Assembly: GCA_023410475.1 (NCBI GenBank)
Contig: JAEYPS010000018.1
Coordinates: 1 to 64,000, forward strand
Length of the DNA: 64,000 nt
Origin: Bacillota bacterium
GTDB taxonomy: Bacteria > Bacillota > Clostridia > Christensenellales > SZUA-584
Direction: 5' to 3'
The translations under genes were made by a program, and so were the position numbers. Shown here in pieces: positions 27,018 through 37,470 of the stretch; position 1 is the first letter of the stretch; every line of letters starts with the position of its first letter. Below the pieces are notes generated by a model, which searched no databases, was not told the origin of the DNA, and saw only the letters and a list, made by a program, of their open reading frames with translations.

Positions 27018-27050
27018 AACAGCCATGTTTCTTAAAACATGGCTGTTTTC
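27018..27050 (+). terminator. Intercistronic stem-loop after the binding-protein gene
   Basis: AACAGCCATGTTT (27018-27030) pairs perfectly over 13 bp with AAACATGGCTGTT (27035-27047) across CTTA, followed by a short TTTC. It looks like a leaky terminator or mRNA 3' stabiliser that lets the binding protein be made in excess of the permeases, a common arrangement in ABC operons. Confidence 0.75.
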
Positions 27051-27090
27051 TCGTATAAGAGAGACTTTCAAGATGAGTGGAGGTGTTAAT

Positions 27091-28095
27091 TTGAAAGGCT
27101 ACGGCAAATATTTCGGCAAGAAGATCATATGGCTTTTGATAACACTGATCTTCGCCATAATACTCAATTTTCTGCTGCCCCGCCTTATGCCGGGCGACCC
27201 GGTCGCGTCAATAACCGCAAGGGCTGCGGCAGGAATGTCTACCCCGACGGCAATACAGCTTGTCTACGAGGACTACGCAAGAAAATTCGGAACGGACAAG
27301 CCATTGCATGAACAGTTCTTTAAATACATTGATAACCTTATTAATGGAGATATGGGAGTTTCATTCAGCCAATATCCTAGGCAGGTTTCCGATATAATCC
27401 AAAACTCGATATGGTGGACGTTAGCGTTACAGCTGCCTGCCATCATTGTAGGATGGCTGATAGGCAACATTATAGGCGCGCTGGCCGCATACATCCGAAA
27501 AGGATTTGACAAAGTGGTGATGCCCGTGTGTCTGTTTGCGACAAGCATACCGGCGTTTGGAATGGCCGCTATTCTCCTGGTCGTTTTTGCGCTGAACCTT
27601 AAAATCGCACCTATAGCGGGCGGTTACGGATTCGATCTGATACCGACGTTTTCATGGGAGTTTATAGCCTCACTCATAGCGCATTACCAGCTTCCGTTTT
27701 GGTCTATAGTTATTATCGCTATCGGCGGCCAGGCTATAGGCATGCGCTCCATGTCTATATATGAGTTAAATGCCGATTATGTAAAATACAGTCGTTTTCT
27801 GGGGATAAAGGACAAAAAGATAGTACGATACGTGTTCCGCAACGCAATGCTGCCTCAGATAACGGGCCTTGCGCTTTCACTGGGCACGATGGTGGGCGGC
27901 GCGCTCGTGGCAGAGACGATATTCAGTTATCCGGGGCTCGGCACCGTTATTTTCGGCGCCATATCCAGCTCTGATTACCCGCTGATATCCGCAGCTACGC
28001 TTATAATAACAATAATGGTGCTTACAGCAAATTTTTTGATAGAAATAATCTACGGCTTTATCGATCCTCGAGTCAAAGCCGCACAATTGGATTAA
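27091..28095 (+). CDS. ABC transporter permease, OppB/DppB type
   Basis: A 334-aa inner-membrane permease with six membrane segments. The first helix leads to [13 protein letters not shown], the usual OppB block; the coupling-helix (EAA) region is [35 protein letters not shown] (key Y.R...G......Y..RNA.LP), and the end has [12 protein letters not shown]. The start is probably TTG at 27091: GGAGG lies seven bases before it, while the in-frame ATG codons at 27073 and 27025 have poor sites, the latter lying inside the intercistronic hairpin. Second gene of the importer operon, 16 bases before the second permease. Confidence 0.88.
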   Translation: MKGYGKYFGKKIIWLLITLIFAIILNFLLPRLMPGDPVASITARAAAGMSTPTAIQLVYEDYARKFGTDKPLHEQFFKYIDNLINGDMGVSFSQYPRQVSDIIQNSIWWTLALQLPAIIVGWLIGNIIGALAAYIRKGFDKVVMPVCLFATSIPAFGMAAILLVVFALNLKIAPIAGGYGFDLIPTFSWEFIASLIAHYQLPFWSIVIIAIGGQAIGMRSMSIYELNADYVKYSRFLGIKDKKIVRYVFRNAMLPQITGLALSLGTMVGGALVAETIFSYPGLGTVIFGAISSSDYPLISAATLIITIMVLTANFLIEIIYGFIDPRVKAAQLD

Positions 28096-28111
28096 GGGGA
28101 GGGATACAAAC

Positions 28112-29365
28112 ATGAAAAATACATTTCGTCAGGTATTCCGGTCTCCTAAGTTTGTCGTAGGATTTATAATAATAATGCTGATGCTGCTTACTGTTGTAAT
28201 CTACCCTATATTCGTTCCGGATGATCCTCTGAAAATGATAGGCCTTGGAACATTTTCTAAGCCGGGCACTTATGTATCCGTCCAGGACAGCATCAATACA
28301 GAAAAGTATTATACGTTCAAACTCGACGACGCTGCCGCGAAACGCATCGATATAAGGCTCAGCAAAGACGACCGTGTCGAGATGAAGAGCTGGCTTATAG
28401 CATTCGGAATACCCGAAGAGGATATCGATATTGAGGATACGGAGCATCTGCTGAACTTATGGGAAAGGAATTTCGACAGTAAGCTCAAGCTTAAAGGCAT
28501 GACTTCGGCCAAGCGTAAATACTATGCAAGGCTTGATGATAAGCTATCTGGAATACTCAACTCCGAAGGTTTGCTCGTTGGGCAGATAGATGATGAAACC
28601 GGAGAGTTCAATGAGATAAGCACCGTAAAGGATACCGACTATGTCAATGTTGACGATGTCGCAAATGTTATAAATCTGCCTCTGGGTACAGACAACTTTG
28701 GCCGCAATGTGTTTACCGAACTTGTATCGGCTGTCGGAACGTCGCTGCTTATAGGCCTTATTGCAGGCGCCATAGCCACGTTCATCGGCCTCGCGCTAGG
28801 TTTGTTCGCGGGCTATGTAGGCGGTATAGCCGATGACATTATTATGTTCATTACCAACCTGTTTACCGTAATACCGTCGTTCGTGCTGCTAATACTTATT
28901 TCGTTTTCGATAAGCCAGTCTGAGCGCGGAGCGGCAACAGTTGCTATGGTAATCGGTCTTACATCATGGGTATGGACAGCGAGGGCCGTGCGCGCGCAGG
29001 TAGTGTCCCTGCGAAACCGCGACCACGTCAATCTGAGCAAGCTTTCAGGGCACTCGCTTCTTAGAATCATATTAACCGATATATTTCCGTATATCGCATC
29101 CTACGTTGTGATGGCGCTGATATTGCAGATAAGCACGGCGATACTCGCCGAAGCGCAGCTCTCGATACTCGGCCTCGGGCCAAAAACGACAGAGGTTCCG
29201 ACGCTCGGACTTATGATGTACTGGTCTATGGCGTACGCGGCACATCTGAACGGCGCATGGTGGGCTTTCATACCGGTAATACTGTCTATCGCGTTTGTAG
29301 GATTCTCGCTGAACCTGATGAATACCGGCCTCGACCAGGTATTCAATCCGACATTAAGAGATTAG
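28112..29365 (+). CDS. ABC transporter permease, OppC/DppC type, with large extracytoplasmic insertion
   Basis: A 417-aa permease; typical OppC proteins are about 300 aa. The core is standard: first helix [21 protein letters not shown] (residues ~14-34), [19 protein letters not shown] at about 190, five further helices, EAA-type [21 protein letters not shown] and [12 protein letters not shown]. Between helix 1 and the LGTDNFGRN block about 150 hydrophilic residues are found ([13 protein letters not shown] to DVANVINLP), roughly 100 more than usual, rich in Lys, Asp and Glu. Topology puts them outside the membrane, where they could contact the binding protein. GGGGAGGG precedes the ATG. The reading frame is continuous, so the insertion is not an annotation artefact. 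Confidence 0.88.
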   Translation: MKNTFRQVFRSPKFVVGFIIIMLMLLTVVIYPIFVPDDPLKMIGLGTFSKPGTYVSVQDSINTEKYYTFKLDDAAAKRIDIRLSKDDRVEMKSWLIAFGIPEEDIDIEDTEHLLNLWERNFDSKLKLKGMTSAKRKYYARLDDKLSGILNSEGLLVGQIDDETGEFNEISTVKDTDYVNVDDVANVINLPLGTDNFGRNVFTELVSAVGTSLLIGLIAGAIATFIGLALGLFAGYVGGIADDIIMFITNLFTVIPSFVLLILISFSISQSERGAATVAMVIGLTSWVWTARAVRAQVVSLRNRDHVNLSKLSGHSLLRIILTDIFPYIASYVVMALILQISTAILAEAQLSILGLGPKTTEVPTLGLMMYWSMAYAAHLNGAWWAFIPVILSIAFVGFSLNLMNTGLDQVFNPTLRD

Positions 29366-29375
29366 GAGGCCAGAT

Positions 29376-30383
29376 ATGGGAAGGGTTATACTTGAGGTTA
29401 ATGGCCTCACAACAAAATACATTACGCGCTTCCGCGAGGACGTTTACGCCGTCGACGGGGTTTCTTTGAAGATCGAAGAAGGAAAATCCCTCGGCATCGC
29501 GGGTGAAAGCGGGTGCGGAAAATCTACGCTTGCGCTAAGTCTTATGGGTTATTATTTCCCGCCGCTGCACTACATGAGCGGTGAAATAATCGTAGATGGC
29601 AAAAACATCTCGGGTATGGAACCCGATGACGTACGCAAAAAGATCCTTGGCAAAGAGATAGCGTATATCCCCCAGGCGGCGATGAACGCTCTTAACCCCA
29701 CGCGCAAGATAATACGCTTTGTTGAGGACGTCATACGGGCACACGAGCCCAAGGCGTCCGCAGAAGAGATATATGAGCTTGCCAGAACAAGGTTTGAAGA
29801 GCTCAATCTCTCCCCGAAGATACTGCAAAGATACCCTGTAGAACTCTCGGGCGGAATGAAGCAGCGCACGGTCATCGCAATATCAACAATACTCTCGCCT
29901 AAGGTGCTTATAGCCGACGAGCCCTCGAGCGCTCTTGACGTTACAAGCCAGAAAATGGTCATAAAGATGCTCAAAGAACTTATGGAAATGGGCTACATAA
30001 AATCAATGATCTTCATAACCCACGAGCTGCCGCTGCTATATAACGTTACCGATGAAATCATGGTTATGTATGCAGGTCAGATCGTTGAAAAAGGCACGGC
30101 GAAAGAAGTCGTTTTCGACCCTCTTCATCCTTATTCCAAAGGTCTGATGGGCTCTATAATCGTGCCTGAAGAAAATACGCGCGGCATCAAGCTTGCCGCC
30201 ATACCCGGCACTCCGCCGAATCTTAAAAAGCCGCCCTCCGGCTGCCGTTTCGCGGAACGCTGCAAATTTGTAAAGCCCGAGTGCAAGGTGTACTCCATAC
30301 CGCCGTGTGATATGGGAGATGGGCGACAATACCGCTGCATCCTGTCCGAAGAAAAATTAAGGGAGGAATACGGTAATGAATGA
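29376..30383 (+). CDS. ABC transporter ATPase, OppD/DppD type
   Basis: A 335-aa cytoplasmic ATPase for the Opp-type importer. Walker [11 protein letters not shown]-loop [13 protein letters not shown], signature [14 protein letters not shown], Walker [13 protein letters not shown], switch FITHELPLL, and the C-terminal oligopeptide-type domain with cysteines that may hold an iron-sulfur cluster or zinc: C-x5-C-x6-C ([15 protein letters not shown] and a later PPC). Starts after GGAGG, 10 bases from the permease, and overlaps the next ATPase gene by 8 bases, so translation is probably coupled. Confidence 0.93.
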   Translation: MGRVILEVNGLTTKYITRFREDVYAVDGVSLKIEEGKSLGIAGESGCGKSTLALSLMGYYFPPLHYMSGEIIVDGKNISGMEPDDVRKKILGKEIAYIPQAAMNALNPTRKIIRFVEDVIRAHEPKASAEEIYELARTRFEELNLSPKILQRYPVELSGGMKQRTVIAISTILSPKVLIADEPSSALDVTSQKMVIKMLKELMEMGYIKSMIFITHELPLLYNVTDEIMVMYAGQIVEKGTAKEVVFDPLHPYSKGLMGSIIVPEENTRGIKLAAIPGTPPNLKKPPSGCRFAERCKFVKPECKVYSIPPCDMGDGRQYRCILSEEKLREEYGNE

Positions 30384-31224
30384 AGTGACTGCAAAAGACA
30401 TCAATAATACTTCGGTCAAGGACCGCCCGCTCTGCCTCTCCGGCACAGGCGTTTCAAAGGTGTTCGGTTTGGGCGCTAATAAGTGCACCGCTGTCGACAA
30501 TGTCGATTTCGCATTTCACGAGGGCGAACTCATCTCTATTGTAGGTGAATCGGGCAGCGGCAAGACTACTCTCGCCAAGATGCTGCTAGGGCTTATAAGC
30601 GTCACGTCAGGCGAGGTATTCTTTCAGGGCAAGCCGCGCGATATTAGCACTCAGCGCAAGCGGCGCGAGTATTGGAAAGGCATACAGGCCATATTCCAGG
30701 ATCCTTTTTCGTCGTTCAATGTGTTCAATAAGATCGACACCGTGCTTCTGGACTGCATACACATGCGCGGCGGTAAACGGCTTCCTAAAGAGAAGAAGAT
30801 TGAGATGATGACGGAAGCGTGCAGTTTCGTCAACTTAAAGTATGCGGAGCTTACAAACAAGTATCCTTTTGAACTCTCGGGAGGTCAGATGCAGCGCCTT
30901 ATGATAGCGCGCATATTCCTTCTGAGGCCTAAGATACTTCTTGCCGACGAGCCTACAAGCATGATCGACGCCTGTTCGCGCGCGACGATACTCGATATGC
31001 TGCTTCAGCTACGCGACGAGATAGGTATGACAATAATCTTCATAACGCACGATATCGGGCTTGCGTACTACATTTCTGATTCTGTCTATATCATGGAGCA
31101 CGGAAGGTTCGTGGAAAGTGGAACTGCGGACGACGTCATACTAAGGCCCAAGGCGAGCTACACGCAAAGGCTGATAAGCGATGTTCCAAAGATCCATGAG
31201 GAATGGGACTTATCGACTGTTTAA
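30376..31224 (+). CDS. ABC transporter ATPase, OppF/DppF type
   Basis: A 282-aa ATPase, partner of the OppD-like protein. Walker [11 protein letters not shown]-loop [11 protein letters not shown], signature [15 protein letters not shown], Walker [13 protein letters not shown] and switch [11 protein letters not shown] are intact. The usual C-terminal OppF extension with conserved cysteines is missing: the protein ends soon after the nucleotide-binding domain ([10 protein letters not shown]), which many sugar-type Opp systems show. GGGAGG lies upstream. A hairpin repeat follows in the 161-base gap to the GH3 gene. Confidence 0.92.
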   Translation: MNEVTAKDINNTSVKDRPLCLSGTGVSKVFGLGANKCTAVDNVDFAFHEGELISIVGESGSGKTTLAKMLLGLISVTSGEVFFQGKPRDISTQRKRREYWKGIQAIFQDPFSSFNVFNKIDTVLLDCIHMRGGKRLPKEKKIEMMTEACSFVNLKYAELTNKYPFELSGGQMQRLMIARIFLLRPKILLADEPTSMIDACSRATILDMLLQLRDEIGMTIIFITHDIGLAYYISDSVYIMEHGRFVESGTADDVILRPKASYTQRLISDVPKIHEEWDLSTV

Positions 31225-31228
31225 CGGT

Positions 31229-31285
31229 ACTCCCGAAGTCTTTGGGGTGATAAGCGGGGTCCCCAAAAGCCGAAGTCTTTTGGGG
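31229..31285. repeat. GTCCCCAAAA hairpin repeat, copy and a half
   Basis: GTCCCCAAAAGCCGAAGTCTTTTGGGG (27 bases; stem CCCCAAAAG..CTTTTGGGG) occupies 31259-31285, preceded by a partial copy TCCCGAAGTCTTTGGGG at 31231-31247. Related copies lie at 33722-33752 and 54578-54609. The full copy forms a strong hairpin on either strand without a long T run. In this position it separates the transporter genes from the GH3 gene. Confidence 0.7.
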
Positions 31286-31385
31286 TTATAATACATATGC
31301 GATAAACATCCAACAAATTTGATATACGCGGCTTTGTGCGGCAGCTAAAATTGTTACAGCGAACTATAAAAGGGGTATTTGCATT

Positions 31386-33650
31386 ATGGATGTGAAAAAA
31401 CTTATTTCTCAGATGACTTTGGAGGAAAAAGCCGGGCTTTGTTCGGGTCTCGATTTTTGGCGCACCAAGCCGGTAGAAAGGCTTGGAATACCTTCGTGCA
31501 TGGTCAGCGACGGCCCGCACGGCCTTAGAAAACAAGACGACGCCGCCGATCATTTCAGCATTAATGAGAGCATAAAGGCGGTCTGTTTTCCGGCGGGATG
31601 TGCCACCGCAGCTTCGTTTGACCGGGATCTGTTAACAAAGCTTGGCGAAGCGATCGGAGAGTCGTGCCAGCATGAGCGCGTGAGCGTAATATTAGGGCCC
31701 GCTGTCAATATCAAACGCTCGCCGCTGTGCGGACGCAACTTCGAATACTTTTCGGAAGACCCGTATCTTGCAGCGGAAATGGCAGCCGCGCATATCCACG
31801 GCGTTCAGAGCAAGAACATCGGTGTGAGCTTAAAGCATCTCGCCGCCAACAACCAGGAACACCGGCGGATGTCTTCAGACTCTGTGGTGGACGAGCGCAC
31901 GCTGCGCGAAATTTACCTTGCAGCGTTTGAGATGCCCGTACGCCGTGAAAAGCCGTGGACGGTTATGAGTTCCTACAACCTCATTAACGGAACGTTCTCC
32001 TCTGAAAACCGCTGGCTTCTTACTGACGTTCTTCGAGGCGAGTGGGGCTTTGACGGCTATGTCGTAACAGACTGGGGCGCTATCTGCGAGCGCGTAAAGG
32101 GCATCGAAGCGGGAGTAGACCTTGAAATGCCTGCCTCAGGCGGCATAAACGACAAAAAGATAGTAGAGGCCGTACGCTCGGGCAGACTCGATGAAAAACT
32201 CGTAGACCTTGCGTGCGAGCGCATACTCACAATTAATTACAGGTATCTTGAAAATGCCCGGCCTGATACGCCTTGGGACAAAGAAGCGCACCACGAACTT
32301 TCCGCCTCTATGGCCTCTGAGTGTATGGTGCTGCTGAAAAACAACGATATACTGCCTCTTGACAAGTCCGACAAGATAGCGTTTATAGGCGAATTCGCCG
32401 AAAAGCCGCGTTTTCAGGGCGGAGGCAGCTCTCATATCAACTGCTTTAAAACGACCAGCGCGCTCGAGGCGGCTGAGGGGCTTGATATCGTCTACGCCAA
32501 AGGCTTTGACATCGAAAGGGACAGCACGACGGACGAGCTTATTGCGCAAGCGGTAGCGGCTGCCAAAAGCTCAAAAGCCGCCGTTATATTCGCCGGCTTG
32601 CCTGACGCTTATGAGTCGGAAGGCTATGACCGAATTCATATGCGCATGCCGGACTGCCAGAACAGGCTCATAAAGGCGGTGGCCGAGGCCAATCCCAACA
32701 CCGTGGTCGTGCTGCATAACGGCTCCCCTGTCGAGATGCCGTGGGCAAAAGATGTAAAAGGAATACTGGAGGCTTACCTTGGAGGTCAGGCGGTAGGTCT
32801 CGCGGCGGTTCGTGTACTCTACGGCGATGTCAACCCGAGCGGCAAGCTGCCCGAGTCGTTCCCAATTAAGCTTGAGGACAACTCGTCTTACCTGTTTTAC
32901 GGCGGCGAAGGAAACACGGCCGAATACCGCGAAGGAGTATTCGTCGGTTACCGCTATTACGACAAGAAAAACATGGACGTATTGTTCCCGTTCGGCCACG
33001 GGCTTTCCTACACCGCGTTTGAGTACTCTAATCTCAGGCTGGATAAAAAGCAGCTTAAGGACACCGATTCCCTTACGGTTACGGTCGATGTTAAGAATAC
33101 GGGCAAAGTGTTCGGAAAAGACGTTGTGCAGCTTTATGTATCGGATGTTAAGAGCACGGTCTTCCGCCCCTTGCGCGAGCTTAAGGGATTTGAGAAAGTA
33201 TCTCTTAATCCCGGGGAAGTTAAAACCGTATCATTTACTCTCGATAAACGCGCGTTTGCTTACTGGAACAAAGATATTCATGACTGGCATGTGGAAACGG
33301 GCGAATTTGTTATTGAAATAGCAAAGTCCTCCCGCGATATAGTTTTGAAGCAGACGGTTACCGTCGAATCAACGGTAACGCTTCCGGTGCACTATGACAT
33401 GAACACCATCCTTATGGATATACTGGCAGACCCAAAGTCAGGCTCGCTGGCAAAGCCGATTATAAACAGCCTGAAAACAGTATTTATGCCGGAGGAAGAT
33501 AACGGCTCTTCCGCATCAAAGGAAGCTATCTCCGATGAGATGATGGAGGCCATGATACAAGCCATGCCTCTGCGCGCGGTGCTCAACTTTGGGATCCCGC
33601 AGTACCCTGAGGAGACGCTTCAGGCGCTGCTGGACACATTAAACAAATAA
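31386..33650 (+). CDS. Beta-glucosidase, glycoside hydrolase family 3
   Basis: A 754-aa cytoplasmic enzyme that should remove glucose (or xylose) from beta-linked oligosaccharides. Order: GH3 N-terminal barrel (residues ~25-300), C-terminal alpha/beta sandwich (~310-560) and fibronectin-III-like domain (~580-655), then a ~95-aa tail seen in Clostridia members. The nucleophile is D229 in YVVTDWGA; substrate-loop residues include SVKHLAANNQEHRR-like SLKHLAANNQEHRR (key KH, N, R) and GPAVNIKRSPLCGRNFEYFSEDPYL (key GRNFEYFSEDP). No signal peptide. The ribosome site is modest (AGGGG at ten bases). Likely the last gene of the importer unit, ended by a terminator at 33686. Confidence 0.92.
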   Translation: MDVKKLISQMTLEEKAGLCSGLDFWRTKPVERLGIPSCMVSDGPHGLRKQDDAADHFSINESIKAVCFPAGCATAASFDRDLLTKLGEAIGESCQHERVSVILGPAVNIKRSPLCGRNFEYFSEDPYLAAEMAAAHIHGVQSKNIGVSLKHLAANNQEHRRMSSDSVVDERTLREIYLAAFEMPVRREKPWTVMSSYNLINGTFSSENRWLLTDVLRGEWGFDGYVVTDWGAICERVKGIEAGVDLEMPASGGINDKKIVEAVRSGRLDEKLVDLACERILTINYRYLENARPDTPWDKEAHHELSASMASECMVLLKNNDILPLDKSDKIAFIGEFAEKPRFQGGGSSHINCFKTTSALEAAEGLDIVYAKGFDIERDSTTDELIAQAVAAAKSSKAAVIFAGLPDAYESEGYDRIHMRMPDCQNRLIKAVAEANPNTVVVLHNGSPVEMPWAKDVKGILEAYLGGQAVGLAAVRVLYGDVNPSGKLPESFPIKLEDNSSYLFYGGEGNTAEYREGVFVGYRYYDKKNMDVLFPFGHGLSYTAFEYSNLRLDKKQLKDTDSLTVTVDVKNTGKVFGKDVVQLYVSDVKSTVFRPLRELKGFEKVSLNPGEVKTVSFTLDKRAFAYWNKDIHDWHVETGEFVIEIAKSSRDIVLKQTVTVESTVTLPVHYDMNTILMDILADPKSGSLAKPIINSLKTVFMPEEDNGSSASKEAISDEMMEAMIQAMPLRAVLNFGIPQYPEETLQALLDTLNK

Positions 33651-33685
33651 TCTTTAGTCATAACTTTGCCTGCGCGGCAGGCACG

Positions 33686-33713
33686 AAAAAACAGGCTCCG
33701 CGCCTGTTTTTTT
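33686..33713. terminator. Bidirectional terminator between GH3 and the second LacI gene
   Basis: ACAGGC (33691-33696) pairs with GCCTGT (33702-33707), flanked by five A before and six T after, so it can stop RNA from both sides. A second hairpin TGCCTG/CAGGCA sits directly upstream (about 33668-33684). Confidence 0.85.
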
Positions 33714-33721
33714 GTCTATAC

Positions 33722-33752
33722 GGGGTCCCCAAAAAGTCGTGAGGCTTTTTGG
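33722..33752. repeat. GTCCCCAAAA hairpin repeat
   Basis: GGGGTCCCCAAAAAGTCGTG followed by AGGCTTTTTGG: CCAAAAAG pairs with CTTTTTGG. The first 20 bases match the copy at 54578-54609 almost exactly. It lies between the GH3 terminator and the 3' end of the second LacI gene. Confidence 0.7.
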
Positions 33753-33760
33753 ATTGTGTT

Positions 33761-34777
33761 TTATATTTTCTTGACGGAGCCGCCCTCTATAAGCTCACCC
33801 GGGACTGTTACCTGCTCAACCATATATGTTTTGGGGTTATTTATTGCCTCGGCCAGCTTTGCGGCCGCCTCGCGCCCTATCATGCCGGTATCCTGCTTCC
33901 ATGTCGTAAGCCTAGGCCTCAATATCTGTGACAGATAAATACCGTCGTACCCCGTAACGCTTATGTCGTCCGGTATCGACAGCCCATGCCTTTCTATCTC
34001 GTTCCTGCCGCCGATGAATGAGAAATCGTCGGGGTACATGATGCAGGTCGGGCGTTCGGGCAGCGACAGCAGTTTTCTTGTAGCAAGCGCGCTCGCCTTC
34101 GGGTCGTGATATATACCCTCAATCAAATATTCGTCCCGAACATCTATACCAAGCTCATCGCACGTCTTGTGAAAGCTGGCGAGCCTCTTTTGCGTAACCG
34201 AAGTCCTCTCGCCGTGTATAAACGCTATTCTTCTGTGGCCGCACCCGTGTATATAATTTACAAGAGCCCGTATACTGTTGATGTTGTCGGAAATAATCGC
34301 TGTCCGGTTATCAAAAACATGGTCTATCGTCACCGACGGTATATTGCTTTTAACGAGCTCGAGTACCGCGGGGTCCTCAAAGTTTACGCACGCTATAACC
34401 ACACCGTCGCATTTTCTGTATCTGCAATGCTCAAGATAGCTCATCTCAAATACGCCTATGTTCTGGCTGATGAATGTTATGTCGAAGCCACGGCGCTCCG
34501 CCTCTTCTTTGAGGCTGTTTAAAACCGACGAGAAATATTCATGCGTCAGTCCGCTTCGTGTTCCGTCCACAAACAGAACTCCGATGTTGTTAGAGCGATT
34601 TGTCTTCAGCGCTCTCGCAGTCGCGTTTGGGTAATAGCCCATCTCCTTTGCGACCTTCTTTATATAGCTTACAGTCTCTTCTCCTATATCCGGATACCCG
34701 TTAAGCGCCTTGCTGACAGTTGCGGAGGAAACCCCGCAGGCTGCCGCTATATCTTTTATTGTAACTATATCGATCAT
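33761..34777 (-). CDS. LacI-family transcriptional regulator (copy 2)
   Basis: A 338-aa paralogue of the regulator at 24060-25067. Helix-turn-helix TIKDIAAACGVSSATVSKALN, hinge ARALKT, then ligand domain NIGVLFVDGTRSGLTHEYF, RPTCIMYPDDFSFIGG and ISVTGYDGIYLSQIL. Helix-turn-helix residues of the recognition region (ATVSKALN versus ASVSKALN) are nearly the same as in copy 1, so the two should read similar operators, while the ligand domain has drifted. The start is uncertain: GGGGAG abuts the ATG at 34777 without spacing, and the homologous start of copy 1 aligns with residue 5 here, an ATA codon. Divergent from the GH94-GH1 operon, its probable target. Confidence 0.9.
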   Translation of the reverse strand: MIDIVTIKDIAAACGVSSATVSKALNGYPDIGEETVSYIKKVAKEMGYYPNATARALKTNRSNNIGVLFVDGTRSGLTHEYFSSVLNSLKEEAERRGFDITFISQNIGVFEMSYLEHCRYRKCDGVVIACVNFEDPAVLELVKSNIPSVTIDHVFDNRTAIISDNINSIRALVNYIHGCGHRRIAFIHGERTSVTQKRLASFHKTCDELGIDVRDEYLIEGIYHDPKASALATRKLLSLPERPTCIMYPDDFSFIGGRNEIERHGLSIPDDISVTGYDGIYLSQILRPRLTTWKQDTGMIGREAAAKLAEAINNPKTYMVEQVTVPGELIEGGSVKKI

Positions 34778-34782
34778 CTCCC

Positions 34783-35006
34783 CGTAAGCGTTTTCGAAGA
34801 AACAAATGTGAGTCGTTCATACTGTGGTTTTAACGATTTATTATATTTAATTATCTGAAATAAATCAACTGAAATCAGCGCATCATTGCCTTTTTTGACG
34901 AACGATTCTTCGGTTATGGCCTAATACAGTTATGAATTATACAAAATATCCTTTGCATTTTGAAATGTGATAGTATACAATATTGCTATACGAAATCGTT
35001 ATCGTT
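34783..35006. promoter_or_regulatory. Second LacI control region with AACG(A/C)TT sites
   Basis: Copies of the word seen ahead of copy 1 occur at 34786-34794 (as AAGCGTTTT), 34830-34838 (TTAACGATT), 34900-34907 (GAACGATT) and 34994-35000 (as AATCGTT, followed by a further ATCGTT). The last pair overlaps the expected start of the GH94 transcript. Confidence 0.65.
34953..34981 (+). promoter_or_regulatory. Promoter of the GH94-GH1 operon
   Basis: TTGCAT (34953-34958), 17-base spacer, TACAAT (34976-34981). Good match to the vegetative consensus; the LacI-type sites begin about 12 bases after the -10 box. Confidence 0.75.
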
Positions 35007-35030
35007 ATTCTGCTTTGTAGGAGAAAACAC

Positions 35031-37451
35031 ATGAAATACGGATATTTTGATGACGACGCCAAAGAATATGTCATTGAGACCCCCGCAACCCCGCTTCCCT
35101 GGATAAATTACCTCGGTACGGAGGGCTTTTTCAGCCTCATTTCCAATACCGCCGGCGGTTACTGCTTTTACCGCGACGCCAAGCTCAGGAGGCTGACACG
35201 CTACAGGTACAACAACGTTCCGACGGACACGGGCGGCCGTTTTTATTATATAAAGGACGGGGATACCGTATGGAACCCGGGATACCTCCCGAGCAAAACA
35301 CCTCTCGATATATACCGCTGCCGCCACGGCCTCGGTTATACTATAATAGAAAGCGCCAAAAACGGTGTAGAGGCTCAGCTTACTTGCTTTGTGCCCATAG
35401 GCTCAAACTGTGAGATAAACCAGCTGCGCATCCGCAACAGCGGCCTTCGCAGCAAAACTCTAAAGCTTTACAGCGCCGTGGAATGGTGCTTGTGGAACTC
35501 TATCGACGACGCCCAGAACTTCCAGCGCAACTTTAATGTAGGAGAGGTAGAGATAGACGGAAGCACTATCTATCACATCACAGAATACCGCGAAAGGCGC
35601 AACCATTTCGCCTTCTACAGCGTAAACGCTCCCGTAAACGGTTTCGATACTGACAGAGAGGCGTTTCTCGGACGTTTCGGCGCCTGGGACGAGCCCGCGG
35701 CAGTAAGCAGCGGCACAAGCAACAACAGCGTTGCCACAGGCTGGGCGCCCATAGCGAGCCACCGCATCGACATAACACTCGAGCCCTCGGAAGAAAAAAC
35801 GCTCATCTTCCTTATCGGATACGCCGAAAACCCGCCCGACAACAAATGGGCCAGCCGAGGAAGGATACTCAAGGCCCCGGCGCGTGATATGATAGACCGA
35901 TATTCGACAAAAGAGGCTGTAAAGGCGGCGCTTGTCGAACTATCCGCCTACTGGGACGGACTGCTTTCGGGCTTTAGCCTTGAGAGCAGCGACAAAAGGC
36001 TGGACCGGATGGTGAATATCTGGCACCAGTATCAGTGCATGGTCACGTTTACCATGAGCCGCAGCGCGAGTTATTTCGAAAGCGGCACGGGCCGCGGCGT
36101 CGGTTTTCGTGACAGCTGCCAGGACATACTTGGCTTCGTCCACCTTGTGCCCGACCGCGTACGCGAGCGCATACTCGATCTAGCCGCGATACAGTTTGAA
36201 GACGGCAGCACGTATCATCAGTTCCAGCCGCTGACAAAACGCGGCAACGGCGATGTGGGCACCGGCTTTAACGACGACCCGCTCTGGCTTATCGCCTGCA
36301 CTTGCGCGTATATCCGCGAGACGGGAGACAGCTCTATATTAAATGAGCCCGTTTTGTTCAACAACGTTGAAGGCACCGAAAAACCTTTGTTTGAGCACCT
36401 TCGCCGCAGCTTTGGCCACGTTATAAACAACTTAGGCCCTCACAGCCTACCTCTCATCGGCCGCGCCGACTGGAACGACTGCCTTAACCTCAATTGCTTC
36501 TCTGAGCAGCCGGACGTAAGCTTCCAGACTGTCACAAATACCGAGGGCAGGATTGCCGAAAGCATATTTATAGCGGCGATGTTCGTTAAATACGGCGAGG
36601 AGTACGCCGAGCTATGCCGCAGATTCGGCTCCGCCGAGGAAGCCAAGGAAGCCTTAAAGAGTACCGAGATTATGAAACAGGCAGTTCTCGATCACGGATG
36701 GGACGGAGAATGGTTCATCAGGGCATATGACGCTTTTGGCAAAAAGGTCGGAAGCAGCGAGTGTGCCGAAGGCCAGATATTTATCGAGCCGCAGGGCTTT
36801 TGCACTATGGCCGGTATAGGCATAAAAGAAGGTTTAGCCGCGCGGGCTCTCGATTCGGTCAAAAAGCGGCTTACTAACGCTTACGGCATCGAGCTTTTGT
36901 CCCCCTGCTACACCGAATACCATAAGGAGCTTGGAGAGATAACGACCTATCCGCCGGGATATAAGGAAAACGGGTCGGTGTTCTGCCACAACAACCCGTG
37001 GGTAAGCATAGCCCAGGCTAAACTGGGCAACGCGTCCGAAGCGTTTTCGATATACAAGCTTACGTGCCCGGCGTATACCGACGAACAGAGCAACATACAC
37101 AGGACAGAGCCTTACGTTTACGCGCAGACGATAGCCGGAAGAGAGGCCGCGCGTTACGGCGAAGCTAAGAACAGCTGGCTTACAGGCACAGCCGCCTGGG
37201 CGTTCGTAAGTATAAGCCAGGCTATACTTGGAATATGCCCCGGGTACGACGGGCTCATAATAGACCCGTGCGTTCCGAAAGAGATAGAAGCATACAAGGT
37301 TACTCGCTTGTATCGCGGCGCTGTATACAATATTACCGTCCATAATACCGGCAACGGCCATTCGATGTCTGTCGACGGCAGCGCTGTAGAGGGCAAGACC
37401 GTTCCTTTCAAGAGCGGCAAGAAAGCATACGAAGTAGAAGTGTTTATCTGA
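35031..37451 (+). CDS. Cellobiose phosphorylase, glycoside hydrolase family 94
   Basis: An 806-aa cytoplasmic enzyme that splits cellobiose with phosphate into glucose 1-phosphate and glucose, saving one ATP. The N-terminus is very close to clostridial cellobiose phosphorylases as I recall them: [35 protein letters not shown] and [15 protein letters not shown]. The catalytic acid is expected at D483 in [10 protein letters not shown]; phosphate-site blocks [16 protein letters not shown] and the late [11 protein letters not shown] (histidine replaced contexts not checked) are present. Length equals the family (about 810). ATG at 35031 is preceded by TAGGAG; the frame extends upstream to 34983 without a ribosome site. 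First gene of an operon with the GH1 enzyme. Mannobiose or chitobiose phosphorylase activity is less likely given the N-terminal match. Confidence 0.92.
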   Translation: MKYGYFDDDAKEYVIETPATPLPWINYLGTEGFFSLISNTAGGYCFYRDAKLRRLTRYRYNNVPTDTGGRFYYIKDGDTVWNPGYLPSKTPLDIYRCRHGLGYTIIESAKNGVEAQLTCFVPIGSNCEINQLRIRNSGLRSKTLKLYSAVEWCLWNSIDDAQNFQRNFNVGEVEIDGSTIYHITEYRERRNHFAFYSVNAPVNGFDTDREAFLGRFGAWDEPAAVSSGTSNNSVATGWAPIASHRIDITLEPSEEKTLIFLIGYAENPPDNKWASRGRILKAPARDMIDRYSTKEAVKAALVELSAYWDGLLSGFSLESSDKRLDRMVNIWHQYQCMVTFTMSRSASYFESGTGRGVGFRDSCQDILGFVHLVPDRVRERILDLAAIQFEDGSTYHQFQPLTKRGNGDVGTGFNDDPLWLIACTCAYIRETGDSSILNEPVLFNNVEGTEKPLFEHLRRSFGHVINNLGPHSLPLIGRADWNDCLNLNCFSEQPDVSFQTVTNTEGRIAESIFIAAMFVKYGEEYAELCRRFGSAEEAKEALKSTEIMKQAVLDHGWDGEWFIRAYDAFGKKVGSSECAEGQIFIEPQGFCTMAGIGIKEGLAARALDSVKKRLTNAYGIELLSPCYTEYHKELGEITTYPPGYKENGSVFCHNNPWVSIAQAKLGNASEAFSIYKLTCPAYTDEQSNIHRTEPYVYAQTIAGREAARYGEAKNSWLTGTAAWAFVSISQAILGICPGYDGLIIDPCVPKEIEAYKVTRLYRGAVYNITVHNTGNGHSMSVDGSAVEGKTVPFKSGKKAYEVEVFI

Positions 37452-37470
37452 CATCGAAAGGAGAGGCTTG

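Noticed and set aside
36834..37454. 206-codon open frame on the minus strand
   Set aside because: Antisense to the GH94 gene; composition typical of a shadow frame.
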